A stretch of 64,000 nt of DNA from Brachybacterium sp. FME24 (GTDB lineage Bacteria; Actinomycetota; Actinomycetes; Actinomycetales; Dermabacteraceae), in assembly GCF_014897705.1 (NCBI RefSeq), contig NZ_JABUXV010000001.1:124001-188000 (forward strand). Reading direction: 5' to 3'. The notes beneath the pieces were generated by a model. That model searched no databases, was not told the DNA's origin, and saw only the letters and a list, made by a program, of their open reading frames with translations. The translations under genes were made by a program, and so were the position numbers. Of the stretch, positions 25,818 through 34,919 are shown piece by piece. The first letter of the stretch is position 1; every line of letters starts with the position of its first letter.

Positions 25818-27047
25818 TCAGCCCTGGCTGCCGACCTCGCGATCCCAGCGGTCGAAGGCCGCGACCATCTTGTCCGGGTCCAGCGGCGTCTCCTGCGGCG
25901 CTGACTCGATGAGCTCGTCGTACCAGTCGCGTCCGAACTCCTCGACGACCTCCTGGCTGGACTCGGGAGCGAGGTCGAGGGTCGCGCCCTCGACGGCCGG
26001 CCCGGGGTAGAAGTACCCCTCGTCGTAGGCCATGGCGTTGTACTCCGGGGCGAGGATGCCGTCGAGGAGGGCGAGGATGGCGGAGAGCTTGTCGGGGCTC
26101 TGCCCGGTGGGCACCACGGCGTAATGGGCATCGGTCACCCAGGTGAACTCCTCGAAAGCAGCGGCCTCGAACTCGGCGGGCAGCTGGCCGGTGGCGCGCG
26201 GGTTGATGTCCCAGCCGGTCGTCGTCGGAATCATGGTCCAGGTGCCGTCAGCCATGTTGGAGATGACCTGGCCGGTGCCGCTGGGGTAGGTGTCGATGTG
26301 CGTGCCCAGCTCGATGAGGAACTCCCAGGTCTTCTCCCAACCGTTCTCGGGGTCCTTGGGGTCGCTGTCGCCGAGCATGTAGGGCAGGCCCATCAGGAAC
26401 GTCCGCCCCGGACCGGAGTTCGCCGGTCGGGCGTAGCCGAACTCGCCGGGGTGCTCTTCGGCCCAGGCCAGCAGCTCCTCCGGGGTGGTGGGCACCTCGT
26501 CGACCTTCTCAGGGTTGTACTGCAGAAGGGGGCCGGAAGGGTAGTACGAGAGGACGACGCCGTATCCGGAGGCGAGCTCCTGCATCGCGGCTGCTGCCTC
26601 GAGGTAGTTCTCCTGGTTCCCGAGCCGGTCGCCGTAGGACTCGATCAGGGGAATCCACAGCTCCGAGCCGATCCCGGCGGACAGTCCGTCGTTGCCGGTC
26701 AGGACGAGGTCGACCTCGAGGCGGCCGCTGTCCACCTGGGGCTTGATCTGACCGACGAGCGACGGCGCGTCCCCGGATTCGAAGCTCACGCCGGAGATGA
26801 TCTCCGGGTTGTCCTTCGCCCACTTCTCGATCATGGGGCCGAGCTCCTTCTGAGCTCCGGCGACGTCGAAGATCGTCAGCGCGACAGCTTCGGCCGGGGC
26901 CTCGGGGACGTCCTCGGCGGGGGCCTCATCCTCGGATCCCCCACCGGATCCCGGTGCGCTGCAGGCCGCGAGGCCGGCCGCGCCGACGGCGGCGAGGCCG
27001 ACGCTCGCGGTACGTCGGGTGATAGTGCGGTGCGAGGTGGTGCGCAT
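25818..27047 (-). CDS. Extracellular solute-binding lipoprotein
   Basis: 409 residues; lipoprotein signal with twin-arginine-like TRRTASVGLAAVGAAGLAAC and a Gly/Glu-rich linker. The mature protein has the type-2 periplasmic-binding layout (VALTIFDVAGAQKELGPMIEKWA, then a hinge near MGLPYMLGDSD) of family 1/8 binding proteins for polyamines, iron or related ligands. It lacks the tyrosine pair typical of ferric-binding proteins as far as I can see. Located between lacI and the ATPase gene, so it is the receptor of this importer. Ligand unknown; LacI control hints at a carbon-source-like molecule. Confidence 0.85.
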   Translation of the reverse strand: MRTTSHRTITRRTASVGLAAVGAAGLAACSAPGSGGGSEDEAPAEDVPEAPAEAVALTIFDVAGAQKELGPMIEKWAKDNPEIISGVSFESGDAPSLVGQIKPQVDSGRLEVDLVLTGNDGLSAGIGSELWIPLIESYGDRLGNQENYLEAAAAMQELASGYGVVLSYYPSGPLLQYNPEKVDEVPTTPEELLAWAEEHPGEFGYARPANSGPGRTFLMGLPYMLGDSDPKDPENGWEKTWEFLIELGTHIDTYPSGTGQVISNMADGTWTMIPTTTGWDINPRATGQLPAEFEAAAFEEFTWVTDAHYAVVPTGQSPDKLSAILALLDGILAPEYNAMAYDEGYFYPGPAVEGATLDLAPESSQEVVEEFGRDWYDELIESAPQETPLDPDKMVAAFDRWDREVGSQG

Positions 27048-27101
27048 GTCGTGTTCCTCCTGGTGATGTCCCTGTACTGCGATGTGCAGGGAGTGGCTGG
27101 G

Positions 27102-28151
27102 TCAGGCCCCGGGGGTGGGCGGGGCGACGAACGAAGGCGGGCCGGGGGACGCAAGCGGCGTCTCAGATCGCGTCGGCGCGACAGCGGTCGAGTCGCGGAC
27201 GATCAGCTCGGCCGGAAGGATCTGGGGCGCTGGGGGCGCCTCGAAGCGCATGGCCCCCAGCAGCAGATCGACCGCGGTGCGGCCCATGCGCACCCGGGAG
27301 ACGTCGACAGTCGTCAGATGCGGGCGGACGTACGTGGCCGCCGCGACGTTGTCGATCCCAGAGACACTCATGTCGGTCGGCACCCTCACCCCGCGCTGGG
27401 CAAGACGATCGAGGATGCCCAGGGCCAGCAGATCATTGAAGGCGGCGACCGCCGTGACGCCGCTGGCGATCGCCTGATCTGCGGCGCCATGACCTCCGCT
27501 GAGATACGGCTGGAACGATCCGAGATCGATCAGCTCGACACCGCCCTCCCGCTCGGCGAAGTGCTGCACGGCCTCGGCACGTCGATGGTGCGTCCAGGAC
27601 ACGAGCGGACCGCCCGCGTAGCCGATGCGCCGATGGCCGAGCGCGACGAGATGGCGGAGCGAGGAGCTCATGCCCCGCTCCTCGTCGAACAGCACGGAGG
27701 GAAGGCCAGTGACCTGACGGTTCGCGACGACCGTGGGCACGCGACCCGAAACGTCGAGAATCGTCTCGTCCGTGCCGCGGGGCGAACAGAGGATCAGCCC
27801 GTCCACGCCCGCGGAGACGGTGTCGAGCATCGCTCGCTCGATCATCGTGTCCTCCTCGATGTCACTGACGACGACGAGGAGACCGACGGAGCGGGCCCGC
27901 GCCTGGACGCCCTTGGCGATCAGGCCGAAGAAGGGGTTCTCGAGGTCAGGGACTACCAGCGCGATCATCCCGGGACGAGTAGCCGGTGCCGAATCGACGA
28001 ACGCGGGACGGTATCCGAGCTCCCGGGCGACGGCCTGCACATGCTCACGGGTGTCGGCGGCGACGAGTTCCGGCTTCGACAGCGCGCGGGAGACGGTCGA
28101 GATCGACACCTTCGCCACGGCGGCGACCTCACGGATGGTGGGGTTGGCCAT
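27102..28151 (-). CDS. LacI-family transcriptional regulator
   Basis: 349 residues. The N-terminal helix-turn-helix TIREVAAVAKVSISTVSRAL with hinge helix (EHVQAVARELGYRPAFV) is followed by a periplasmic-binding-like sensor domain (MIALVVPDLENPFFGLIAKGV, GHRRIGYAGG). It is the first gene of an operon with the four importer genes and so most likely autoregulates and controls their substrate-dependent expression. Palindromes in its promoter are candidate operators. Confidence 0.9.
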   Translation of the reverse strand: MANPTIREVAAVAKVSISTVSRALSKPELVAADTREHVQAVARELGYRPAFVDSAPATRPGMIALVVPDLENPFFGLIAKGVQARARSVGLLVVVSDIEEDTMIERAMLDTVSAGVDGLILCSPRGTDETILDVSGRVPTVVANRQVTGLPSVLFDEERGMSSSLRHLVALGHRRIGYAGGPLVSWTHHRRAEAVQHFAEREGGVELIDLGSFQPYLSGGHGAADQAIASGVTAVAAFNDLLALGILDRLAQRGVRVPTDMSVSGIDNVAAATYVRPHLTTVDVSRVRMGRTAVDLLLGAMRFEAPPAPQILPAELIVRDSTAVAPTRSETPLASPGPPSFVAPPTPGA

Positions 28152-28206
28152 GCTTCGTCACCTCCATGCTCCGTCGCATCCCGTCGGCCCGACGCCGATG
28201 TGCAGA

Positions 28207-28237
28207 AACACTGCTCTGTGTTGCAGTGTTGTGTCAA
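28207..28237 (-). promoter_or_regulatory. lacI-operon promoter with overlapping inverted repeat
   Basis: On the minus strand TTGACA (28237-28232) and CAGTGT (28213-28208) are 18 bases apart. The inverted repeat AACACTGC / GCAGTGTT (28207-28214 and 28223-28230, 8-base spacer) covers the -10 and the spacer, so a bound repressor would block transcription. Confidence 0.6.
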
Positions 28238-28332
28238 TCACAGTGCCCTAAACGTGACCTGGCGTTCGAGACCTTTAGACATATTCGCAGGTCGCAACGA
28301 TTCCCGCGGATGACCGGAGAAACGTCGACAGG

Positions 28333-28348
28333 ATGAAACATGTTTCAT
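28333..28348. promoter_or_regulatory. 16-bp palindrome ATGAAACATGTTTCAT
   Basis: A perfect palindrome about 100 bp upstream of the lacI-operon promoter. TGAAAC-n2-GTTTCA is a common core of LacI-family operators, so this may be the main or an auxiliary operator for the adjacent LacI protein. Confidence 0.6.
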
Positions 28349-28456
28349 CAGCGCAGCAGGTTGGGCCTCGGAGGCACCCAGTCGTCGCCGAGAGCTCGGC
28401 TGGTTCGGCCGAGGTGCGCGCACAGAGGGCGGCGCACGCTGTGATCCCTCGTCGCG

Positions 28457-30826
28457 TCAGCGGTCCTCGTCCGCGGGCTCCGCACGCCTTCGGCCGGGCG
28501 CCCCCTCGGCGACAGGCTCTGCCGCCGGTGGCTCCTCTGCGGTTCCTGGATCCGCGTCCTCTTCGGCGGGGTCATCCATCACCACGCCGCGCCGGATGGA
28601 GATCCCGACGGCCACGGCGATCGCGGCCACGGCCCCCGCGGCGATCGCGAACCGCAGGGGGTTCGGTTCGCCGCTGAGCGCGGACATCCCGACCACGGCC
28701 GGGGCGATCAGCACGGCGACCAGGTTCATCACCTTGATCAGCGGGTTGATCGCCGGGCCGGCGGTGTCCTTGAACGGATCGCCGACGGTGTCGCCGATGA
28801 TGGTGGCCTCGTGGGCCGGGGAGCCCTTGCCGCCGTGATGGCCGTCCTCCACGATCTTCTTGGCGTTGTCCCAGGCCCCACCGGAGTTGGCGAGCATGAT
28901 CGCCATCAGCACGCCGGTGGCGATGGCACCGCCGAGGTAGCCGGCCAGTGCGGGGGCCCCGAGCCCGAAGCCGACGGCGATCGGGGCGGCGACCGCGAGC
29001 AGACCCGGGGTGGCCAGCTCGCGCAGCGAGTCCCGGGTGACGATGTCGACGACCCGGCCGTACTCCGGTTTCGCGCTGCCGTCCATGATCCCGGCGATCT
29101 CACGGAACTGCCGGCGCACCTCGAGGACCACGGCCCCTGCGGCCCGCCCGACTGCGCTGATCGCGAGCCCGGAGAACAGGAACACCACCGCAGCCCCGGT
29201 GATCATCCCCACCAGGGTCTGCGGTGCGAAGACGACGGACTGGTCCAGGAAGTCCTGGTACCGATCCCCGAGCACGCTGCGGATGGCGTCGGTGTAGGAA
29301 CCGAACAGCGCGGTCGCCGCGAGCACCGCGGTAGCGATCGCGATCCCCTTCGTGATCGCCTTGGTCGTGTTGCCCACCGCATCGAGATCGGTCAGCACCT
29401 GAGCGCCTTCGTCCTCGACGTCCCCGGACATCTCGGCGATGCCCTGGGCGTTGTCGGTCACCGGCCCGAAGGTATCCATCGCGACGATCACGCCGACGGT
29501 GGTGAGCAGGCCGCAACCGGCCAGGGCGACCGCGAAGAGGCCAGCCACACCGGCGCCGCCGATCAGGAAAGCCGCGAAAACTGCTCCGGCGATCACCAGC
29601 GCGGTGAACACCGCGGACTCCAGCCCCAGGGAGAACCCCGAGAGGATCACGGTCGCCGCGCCGGTGCGCGAGGTCTCGGCGACCTGACGGACAGGTCGGT
29701 CCTCGGTGCTGGTGTAATACCCGGTCAGGAACAGGATCAGCACGGCGAGCAGGATGCCGATCACCACGGAGACGGAGGCGACCACTCGCGGGTCGTCGAC
29801 AGCCGCGGTCACCTCGACGATACCGAGCTCGGCGAAGCTGCCCGGCAGGTAGACGAAGGCCGCCACCGTGCACAGCAGGGCGGAGATCACCGCGGAGATC
29901 AGGAACGCGCGACGGATCGCCCGCAGGGCGCTCTCCCCGGAGCGCGCCACCGTCAGGTAGATGCCGATCAGGGCCGTGATCACACCGATCGCAGGGACCA
30001 GCAGGGGGAAGATCATCCCGGCTTCTCCGAAGGCGGCCTGGCCCAGGATCAGCGCCGCGACCAGCGTCACCGCGTAGGACTCGAACAGGTCCGCGGCCAT
30101 TCCCGCGCAGTCGCCCACGTTGTCGCCGACGTTGTCGGCGATGGTCGCGGCGTTGCGAGGGTCGTCCTCGGGGATGTTCTGCTCCACCTTTCCCACGAGG
30201 TCGGCCCCGACATCGGCGGCCTTGGTGAAGATCCCTCCGCCGACGCGCATGAACATCGCCACGGTCGCTGCCCCGAACCCGAAGCCCTCCAGGACCAGCG
30301 GCGCGTCACCGCGGAACAGGAGCACCACCGCCCCGGCGCCCAGCAGGCCGAAGCCGATGGTCGCCATCCCGACGCATGCACCGGTGCGGACGGCGATCTG
30401 CATGGCCGGGTCACGCCCCACCGCCCGGGCGGCGGCGGCCACCCGCACGTTCGCCCGCACCGCGAGCCACATCCCCAGGTAACCGATCAGACCGGAGAAC
30501 GCCGCCCCGACGAGGAACGCCACCGAGCGGGAGCCGCGCAGCAGCATCCCCTCCGCCCCGGTCGCACCGTGCGTGGGCAGGAGCAGCAGCAGGAGGAACG
30601 CGATCACCGCGAACACGCCCAGGGTGCGGAACTGCCGGCGCAGATAGGCCGCGGCACCTTCCTGGACCGCGGCGGCGACCGCGTTCATGTTCGCCGTCCC
30701 GACCTCGGCCCGGAGGACCTCGGTCCGGAACCGCAGCGCCATCGCGAGCGCCAGCAGGGCGATCACCACGATCACGCCGACGATCGAGAGACTCGCCGCG
30801 GACAGCTCTATCGAATCCGGTGTCAT
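28457..30826 (-). CDS. hppA: K+-independent proton-translocating pyrophosphatase
   Basis: 789-residue membrane pyrophosphatase with about 16 helices that couples PPi hydrolysis to proton export. All core motifs are present: DVGADLVGKVE, DNVGDNVGDCAGMAADLFESY split across the second pyrophosphate-binding loop, ANSGGAWDNAKK and GDTVGDPFKDT. In DAVGNTTKAITKG the Lys after GNTT marks the K+-independent subclass. The C-terminus carries about 45 extra acidic, Pro/Glu-rich residues. Monocistronic, ending 300 bp before the lacI operon and divergent from the DUF3152 gene. Confidence 0.95.
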   Translation of the reverse strand: MTPDSIELSAASLSIVGVIVVIALLALAMALRFRTEVLRAEVGTANMNAVAAAVQEGAAAYLRRQFRTLGVFAVIAFLLLLLLPTHGATGAEGMLLRGSRSVAFLVGAAFSGLIGYLGMWLAVRANVRVAAAARAVGRDPAMQIAVRTGACVGMATIGFGLLGAGAVVLLFRGDAPLVLEGFGFGAATVAMFMRVGGGIFTKAADVGADLVGKVEQNIPEDDPRNAATIADNVGDNVGDCAGMAADLFESYAVTLVAALILGQAAFGEAGMIFPLLVPAIGVITALIGIYLTVARSGESALRAIRRAFLISAVISALLCTVAAFVYLPGSFAELGIVEVTAAVDDPRVVASVSVVIGILLAVLILFLTGYYTSTEDRPVRQVAETSRTGAATVILSGFSLGLESAVFTALVIAGAVFAAFLIGGAGVAGLFAVALAGCGLLTTVGVIVAMDTFGPVTDNAQGIAEMSGDVEDEGAQVLTDLDAVGNTTKAITKGIAIATAVLAATALFGSYTDAIRSVLGDRYQDFLDQSVVFAPQTLVGMITGAAVVFLFSGLAISAVGRAAGAVVLEVRRQFREIAGIMDGSAKPEYGRVVDIVTRDSLRELATPGLLAVAAPIAVGFGLGAPALAGYLGGAIATGVLMAIMLANSGGAWDNAKKIVEDGHHGGKGSPAHEATIIGDTVGDPFKDTAGPAINPLIKVMNLVAVLIAPAVVGMSALSGEPNPLRFAIAAGAVAAIAVAVGISIRRGVVMDDPAEEDADPGTAEEPPAAEPVAEGAPGRRRAEPADEDR

Positions 30827-31077
30827 CAGGTCCTCCGCACGTCATCGTGGGCCGGGATCTCGTGCACGGCGCGGGGCACTCCTGACAGAGGTCGCGGCCA
30901 CGCGCGTGTCGGGCACTGTAGTCGGAATCGGCGGCCGGGAATACCCCTGAGGGACACCGCGGGGTGCCGCGCCTCGTCCCGGCGGCGCCCGCACCAAAGG
31001 ATCTCCACGTGATCCTCCGAGCACGGTCCGGGCCGAAGTCGGCCCGCGAGCCGCCGCCGGCCGCGCCGGAGATCGCT

Positions 31078-31092
31078 TACCCTGACGGCGTG
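31078..31092 (+). promoter_or_regulatory. Leaderless -10 element before DUF3152 gene
   Basis: TACCCT (31078-31083), six-base spacer, GTG at 31090. This supports the shorter start chosen for the DUF3152 gene. Confidence 0.5.
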
Positions 31093-31956
31093 CCCCCACC
31101 GCAGGAAGACCGTCTCCGACTCGAACTGACGCGCCGGGGCAAGCTGGTGCGAACAGGAGTCGCTCTGGTAGCCGTGGTCCTCCTCGTCATCGCCGTGATC
31201 GCCGTCGTGCGCGCGCTCGCCATCGCGGGGAACGCGCCGACCGCGGCGACCTCATCGACCACCACGACGGCCGACGGCGCGTCCTCCACCGGACCGTCGG
31301 ACGCCGGAGACACGGAGCCGGCTGCCGGGACCGGGTCGACGACGGCCGTGGCCGAGACCCCCGCCGCCTCCGACGAGGACGCGGGCGGGCGGTCGACCAC
31401 GGAGGAGCTCGAGCGCTCCGGCGATGTCGGCGACGGGACCTGGACCCCCGCGAAAGCCACCGAGGGGCCGGTGCCCGAGGCGCAGACCGTGCACACCTAC
31501 GCGGTGCGGGTCGAGAACGGCATCGACCTCGACGCGGAGGAGGTCGCTGGGGAGATCGAGGCAGTCCTGGCGGACGACCGCGGGTGGACCTCGCTCGAGG
31601 ACGTCGCCTTCCAGCGGGTCGACTCCGCCGAGGGTGCGGACTTCACGATCTCCCTCGCCTCGCCGCCCTCCGCCGACGAGCTCTGCCTTCCAGCGCGGAC
31701 CCTAGGCCTGTGGAACTGCCGGGTCGGCGAGGACGTCGTGCTGAACTCCGACCGGTGGACGACCATGACGCCCACCTACGACGACCTCCCGGCGTACCGC
31801 GCCTACATGGTCAACCACGAGGTAGGGCACTACCTGGGGCATGACCACGCCTCATGCGGGGGCGAAGGGCAACCGGCCCCGGTGATGCTCCAGCAGTCGA
31901 TGGGCCTGGACGGGTGCGATCCGAACTCCTGGCCGCTCGCCGACGGTGAACGCTGA
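31090..31956 (+). CDS. DUF3152 metzincin-like membrane-anchored protein
   Basis: 288 residues: a short basic cytoplasmic tail, one membrane helix (about 20-42, VALVAVVLLVIAVIAVV), an ~80-residue Ser/Thr/Ala linker, then a DUF3152 domain. The motif NHEVGHYLGHDH matches the zinc site HExxHxxGHxxH of metzincin-type proteases. Other family marks are AYMVNHEVGH and a Cys-containing C-terminus (CGGEGQPAPVM, DGCDPNSWP). It faces the cell exterior. An alternative GTG at 31009 preceded by AAAGGA would add 27 residues. Confidence 0.82.
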   Translation: MPPPQEDRLRLELTRRGKLVRTGVALVAVVLLVIAVIAVVRALAIAGNAPTAATSSTTTTADGASSTGPSDAGDTEPAAGTGSTTAVAETPAASDEDAGGRSTTEELERSGDVGDGTWTPAKATEGPVPEAQTVHTYAVRVENGIDLDAEEVAGEIEAVLADDRGWTSLEDVAFQRVDSAEGADFTISLASPPSADELCLPARTLGLWNCRVGEDVVLNSDRWTTMTPTYDDLPAYRAYMVNHEVGHYLGHDHASCGGEGQPAPVMLQQSMGLDGCDPNSWPLADGER

Positions 31957-32068
31957 GCGCACCACCCGTCGCGCCCGCACCCCTAGCGCGTCGGCCCGCA
32001 GCGTTCCGCGGATGCCCGCCCCCGGGGCCCCGGAGCGCCCGCTCGTCTCGGAAGGGATGACCCGGGTG

Positions 32069-32330
32069 TCACCGGAACCTATCGTCTCGACATCCCGTCA
32101 ACGGAGCACACCCGCACCACCGCGGAACCTGCCGGGCGTATTCCTGGTAGTCGCGCCCGAACAGGCTGTGGAGCGCACGCTCCTCGGCCGGAATCTGAGT
32201 CCTGTCCATCACCGCCACGAACAGGGCGGGGGGGGATTGCGCCGGCCCACGACCGTCGCCCGACGGCGTGGGCGTACCCCAGCGCGCTCGGAGCTGGGCC
32301 GGCTTCTGCCTCGTCAGTCGCGAGCCGCGG
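32069..32330 (-). pseudogene. Isoprenylcysteine methyltransferase-like remnant
   Basis: The minus strand encodes the tail of an ICMT/PEMT-type membrane methyltransferase: ALFVAVMDRTQIPAEERALHSLFG followed by RDYQEYARQVPRW, the family's C-terminal EE-x-x-L-x-x-x-FG-x-x-Y-x-x-Y-x-x-x-V-x-RW signature. Just upstream, GYAHAVGRRSWAGAIPP continues the same protein in another frame; the two frames meet at a run of eight G (32228-32235), so one base has been gained or lost there. The N-terminal two-thirds, including the SAM-binding helices, is absent. It lies directly downstream of gluD. Confidence 0.7.
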
Positions 32331-32332
32331 TG

Positions 32333-33226
32333 CTACTTCACGTCCTGCCCCATGGTGGAGACCATGGTCGTGGAGGTGACCGGGGCCGTCGCTCCCCCGG
32401 TCCGGGAGGACAGGGTGCCGGCGAGCCTGGTGGCCAGCCGAGTCAGGAGGTAGTTGATGACGATGAAGATCAGTGCGGCGACGACGAGGGTCTGGAGGAT
32501 GTTCGAGTATCCGGACCCGAGCTGGCGTGAGTACTGCAGCAGCTCGTAGAAACCGATCAGGAATCCGAGTGCCGAATCCTTCAGGATGACCACGAACTGG
32601 CTCAGCAACGACGGCAGCATGGCGGTGAGCGCCTGCGGGACCTCCACGATCCGCAGGGACTGATTGCGCGTCATGCCGACCGCCGCCGCGGCTTCACGCT
32701 GGCCCTTGGGCAACGACTTCACACCCGACCGGATGAGCTCGGCGATCACCGCCCCGTTGTAGACCGTCAGGCCCAGGATGACTGCGAAGTACGCCGAATC
32801 CTCCGAGGCGATCAGCCCGGTGGGAGCGACCTGGCGGGAGAGGAAGAAGTACAGGAAGAACATCATCACGAGCACGGGCACCGCGCGGAAGAACTCGACG
32901 ACGACGGCAGACGCACCGCGGATGATGGCGAACGGTGCCAGCCGGAGGAATCCGAAGACCAGGCCGAAGACCAACGCCGTCACCACGGCGATACCGGAGG
33001 ACTGCAGAGTGAACTGCAGACCCGGCAGGTAGTAGTTCGTCCACGCATTGCCGTTCAGCGCGTTAGCCCACTGGTTCGGGGCCAGCTGGCCCTGGCGGTT
33101 CAACTGCATCAGTACCAGGAAGACGACCGCGAGGACCCCCACGAGGGCCACCAGATTCGCGAGCAGGATCCGGCGCTTGGCGCGCGGGCCGGGGGCATCG
33201 AACATGACGTCGGCCTGGGCGCTCAT
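32333..33226 (-). CDS. gluD: Glutamate ABC transporter permease GluD
   Basis: 297-residue HisM-type amino-acid permease with about five membrane segments. The cytoplasmic EAA loop is EAAAAVGMTRNQSLRIVEVPQAL, and the segment LRLAPFAIIRGASAVVVEFFRAVPVLVMMFFLYF is typical. Its start overlaps gluC by four bases. With gluA, gluB and gluC in the order A-B-C-D it matches the actinobacterial glutamate importer. It is the last gene before a methyltransferase remnant. Confidence 0.9.
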   Translation of the reverse strand: MSAQADVMFDAPGPRAKRRILLANLVALVGVLAVVFLVLMQLNRQGQLAPNQWANALNGNAWTNYYLPGLQFTLQSSGIAVVTALVFGLVFGFLRLAPFAIIRGASAVVVEFFRAVPVLVMMFFLYFFLSRQVAPTGLIASEDSAYFAVILGLTVYNGAVIAELIRSGVKSLPKGQREAAAAVGMTRNQSLRIVEVPQALTAMLPSLLSQFVVILKDSALGFLIGFYELLQYSRQLGSGYSNILQTLVVAALIFIVINYLLTRLATRLAGTLSSRTGGATAPVTSTTMVSTMGQDVK

Positions 33227-33897
33227 CGTGCCACCGCCAGCTTGTCGGACAGCCAGGTCGTCACGATCCCCATCGGGATGACGAGGATGCAGAAACCGAT
33301 CGCGATCGTGAGGAAGATGTAGATCATCAGGTCCGGGTTGAACTCGATCATGGTGCTCATCAGGCCGGAGGCTTCCGCCACGGAGGCGGCCGCGGCCACC
33401 GTGGTGTTCTTGGTCAGGGCGATCAGCGTGTTGCCCAGAGGGGTGATGGCACCCCGCAGTGCCTGGGGAAGCACCACGATGCGAGCAGCCGGGAGGAACG
33501 TCAGTCCGATGGCCCGGGCGGCCTCGACCTGTCCCAGCGGCACAGTGTTGACCCCGGACCGAATCGCCTCGCAGACGAATGACGCGTGGTAGAGGGACAG
33601 GGCGATCACGGCGTACGCGAAGAAGTTCAGGTCGAAGTCCCCGAAGAACTCGACCTTCAGCTGCCCCCAGACTGCGAGCACGCCGAGCACCATGATGATC
33701 GTCAGCGGCGTATTGCGGACGATGTTGATGTAGGCGGTGCCGATGGTGCGGAAGGAGGTTACCGGGGATATCCGGAAGAGCGCCAGGATCGTCCCCAGGA
33801 TGAAGGAACCGATGGCAGCGAGGGCCGTCAGCTTGATATTCATCCAGAAGGCACCGAGCACGTCGTACTCGGCGAAGAGTTCAAAGAATCCGTTCAT
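33223..33897 (-). CDS. gluC: Glutamate ABC transporter permease GluC
   Basis: 224-residue permease, five predicted helices, EAA loop VEAARAIGLTFLPAARIVVLPQALRG. Forms the membrane channel with GluD for the importer energised by GluA. Stop codon overlaps the gluD start (ATGA). Confidence 0.9.
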   Translation of the reverse strand: MNGFFELFAEYDVLGAFWMNIKLTALAAIGSFILGTILALFRISPVTSFRTIGTAYINIVRNTPLTIIMVLGVLAVWGQLKVEFFGDFDLNFFAYAVIALSLYHASFVCEAIRSGVNTVPLGQVEAARAIGLTFLPAARIVVLPQALRGAITPLGNTLIALTKNTTVAAAASVAEASGLMSTMIEFNPDLMIYIFLTIAIGFCILVIPMGIVTTWLSDKLAVAR

Positions 33898-33955
33898 GCG
33901 CTTCCTGTCTCGGTGGCCTGCGCCTCAGCGTGCGGCTCGGGCGATGGCCGGTGAC

Positions 33956-33989
33956 GGGCGATGGCGGTGCGCCCTCCCCGCCATCGCCC
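33956..33989. terminator. Intercistronic hairpin gluB/gluC
   Basis: GGGCGATGGCGG (33956-33967) pairs perfectly with CCGCCATCGCCC (33978-33989) around a 10-base loop, starting 16 bases after the gluB stop. Such stem-loops after binding-protein genes usually stabilise the upstream message or attenuate the downstream permeases, giving excess receptor. Confidence 0.65.
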
Positions 33990-34004
33990 GGGCGTCGATC
34001 CGGC

Positions 34005-34871
34005 TCAGTCGTCGCAGGACTCGAGCTCGGCCTCGGGGCCGTTGTTGAGCTCTTCGTCAGGGATGTACCCCGTGCCTTCCGTGGCCGTATCCAGAGCCTC
34101 CTGCCAGGCGCCCTCATCCTTCATCTTCGTGATGGCCTCGTTGATCGGTTCGCACATGTCCGAACCGGTGGGAATGCCGACGCCGTAGCGCTCGACCGTG
34201 AACGGGTTGCCGACGACCTCGAACTTCTCGGAGTTCTCCGGGGTCGCGGCCAGTCCGGCCAGGATGATGTCGTCGGTGGTCACGGCATCTACCTGTCCGG
34301 ATTCGAGGTACGTCACGCATTCGGCGTAACCGCCCTGCTCGACCAGCTCCACGCCCTCGGAGTAGTCGTCCTTGATGGCCTGGGCGGAGGTCGACCCGGT
34401 GACCGAGCAGAGGTTCTTGCCATCCAAGGTCTCGGGGCCGGTGATGTCGGTCTCGCCCGCACGGACCAGCAGGTCCTGGCCGGCGACGAAGTACGGGCCG
34501 GCGAAGTCCACTCGCTCGTCCCGCTCCGGGGTGATGGAGTAGGACGCGAGGATCATGTCGACCTCGCCACCCTCTAGGGCGTTCTCGCGGTTCGCCGACG
34601 GAGTCTGGACCCATTCGATCTGGTCGTCGGTGTACCCCAGCTCGCCGGCGACATACTTCGCCACCTCGACGTCGAATCCGGTCGGGTCGCCATCACCTTC
34701 GCGGAAGCCCAGGCCCGGTTGGTCGTATTTGATGCCGATGCGGACGGAGTCGCCCCCGCCGGCGTCGCTCTCACCGCCTTCGCCTCCTCCGGACTGGGAT
34801 GGGGAGCAGGCGGTCATGACGAGAACGGCCGAGGCCGCCAGTGCGGCTGCGGAGACTAGCTTCTTGCGCAT
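34005..34871 (-). CDS. gluB: Glutamate-binding lipoprotein GluB
   Basis: 288-residue receptor with signal ending VLVMTAC and a Gly/Glu-rich linker. The SBP_bac_3 fold is clear from VRIGIKYDQPGLGF, DPTGFDVEVAKYVA, NREN and AGPYFVAGQDLLVR; the segment SVTGSTSAQAIKDDY holds carboxylate-binding residues. High similarity in layout to corynebacterial GluB (length about 295). A hairpin just after the stop separates it from the permeases. Confidence 0.92.
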   Translation of the reverse strand: MRKKLVSAAALAASAVLVMTACSPSQSGGGEGGESDAGGGDSVRIGIKYDQPGLGFREGDGDPTGFDVEVAKYVAGELGYTDDQIEWVQTPSANRENALEGGEVDMILASYSITPERDERVDFAGPYFVAGQDLLVRAGETDITGPETLDGKNLCSVTGSTSAQAIKDDYSEGVELVEQGGYAECVTYLESGQVDAVTTDDIILAGLAATPENSEKFEVVGNPFTVERYGVGIPTGSDMCEPINEAITKMKDEGAWQEALDTATEGTGYIPDEELNNGPEAELESCDD

Positions 34872-34919
34872 CGTTCCTCCAGGAGGGATGAGAGGGGTGG
34901 GTGGTGGAGCGGGCAGGGT

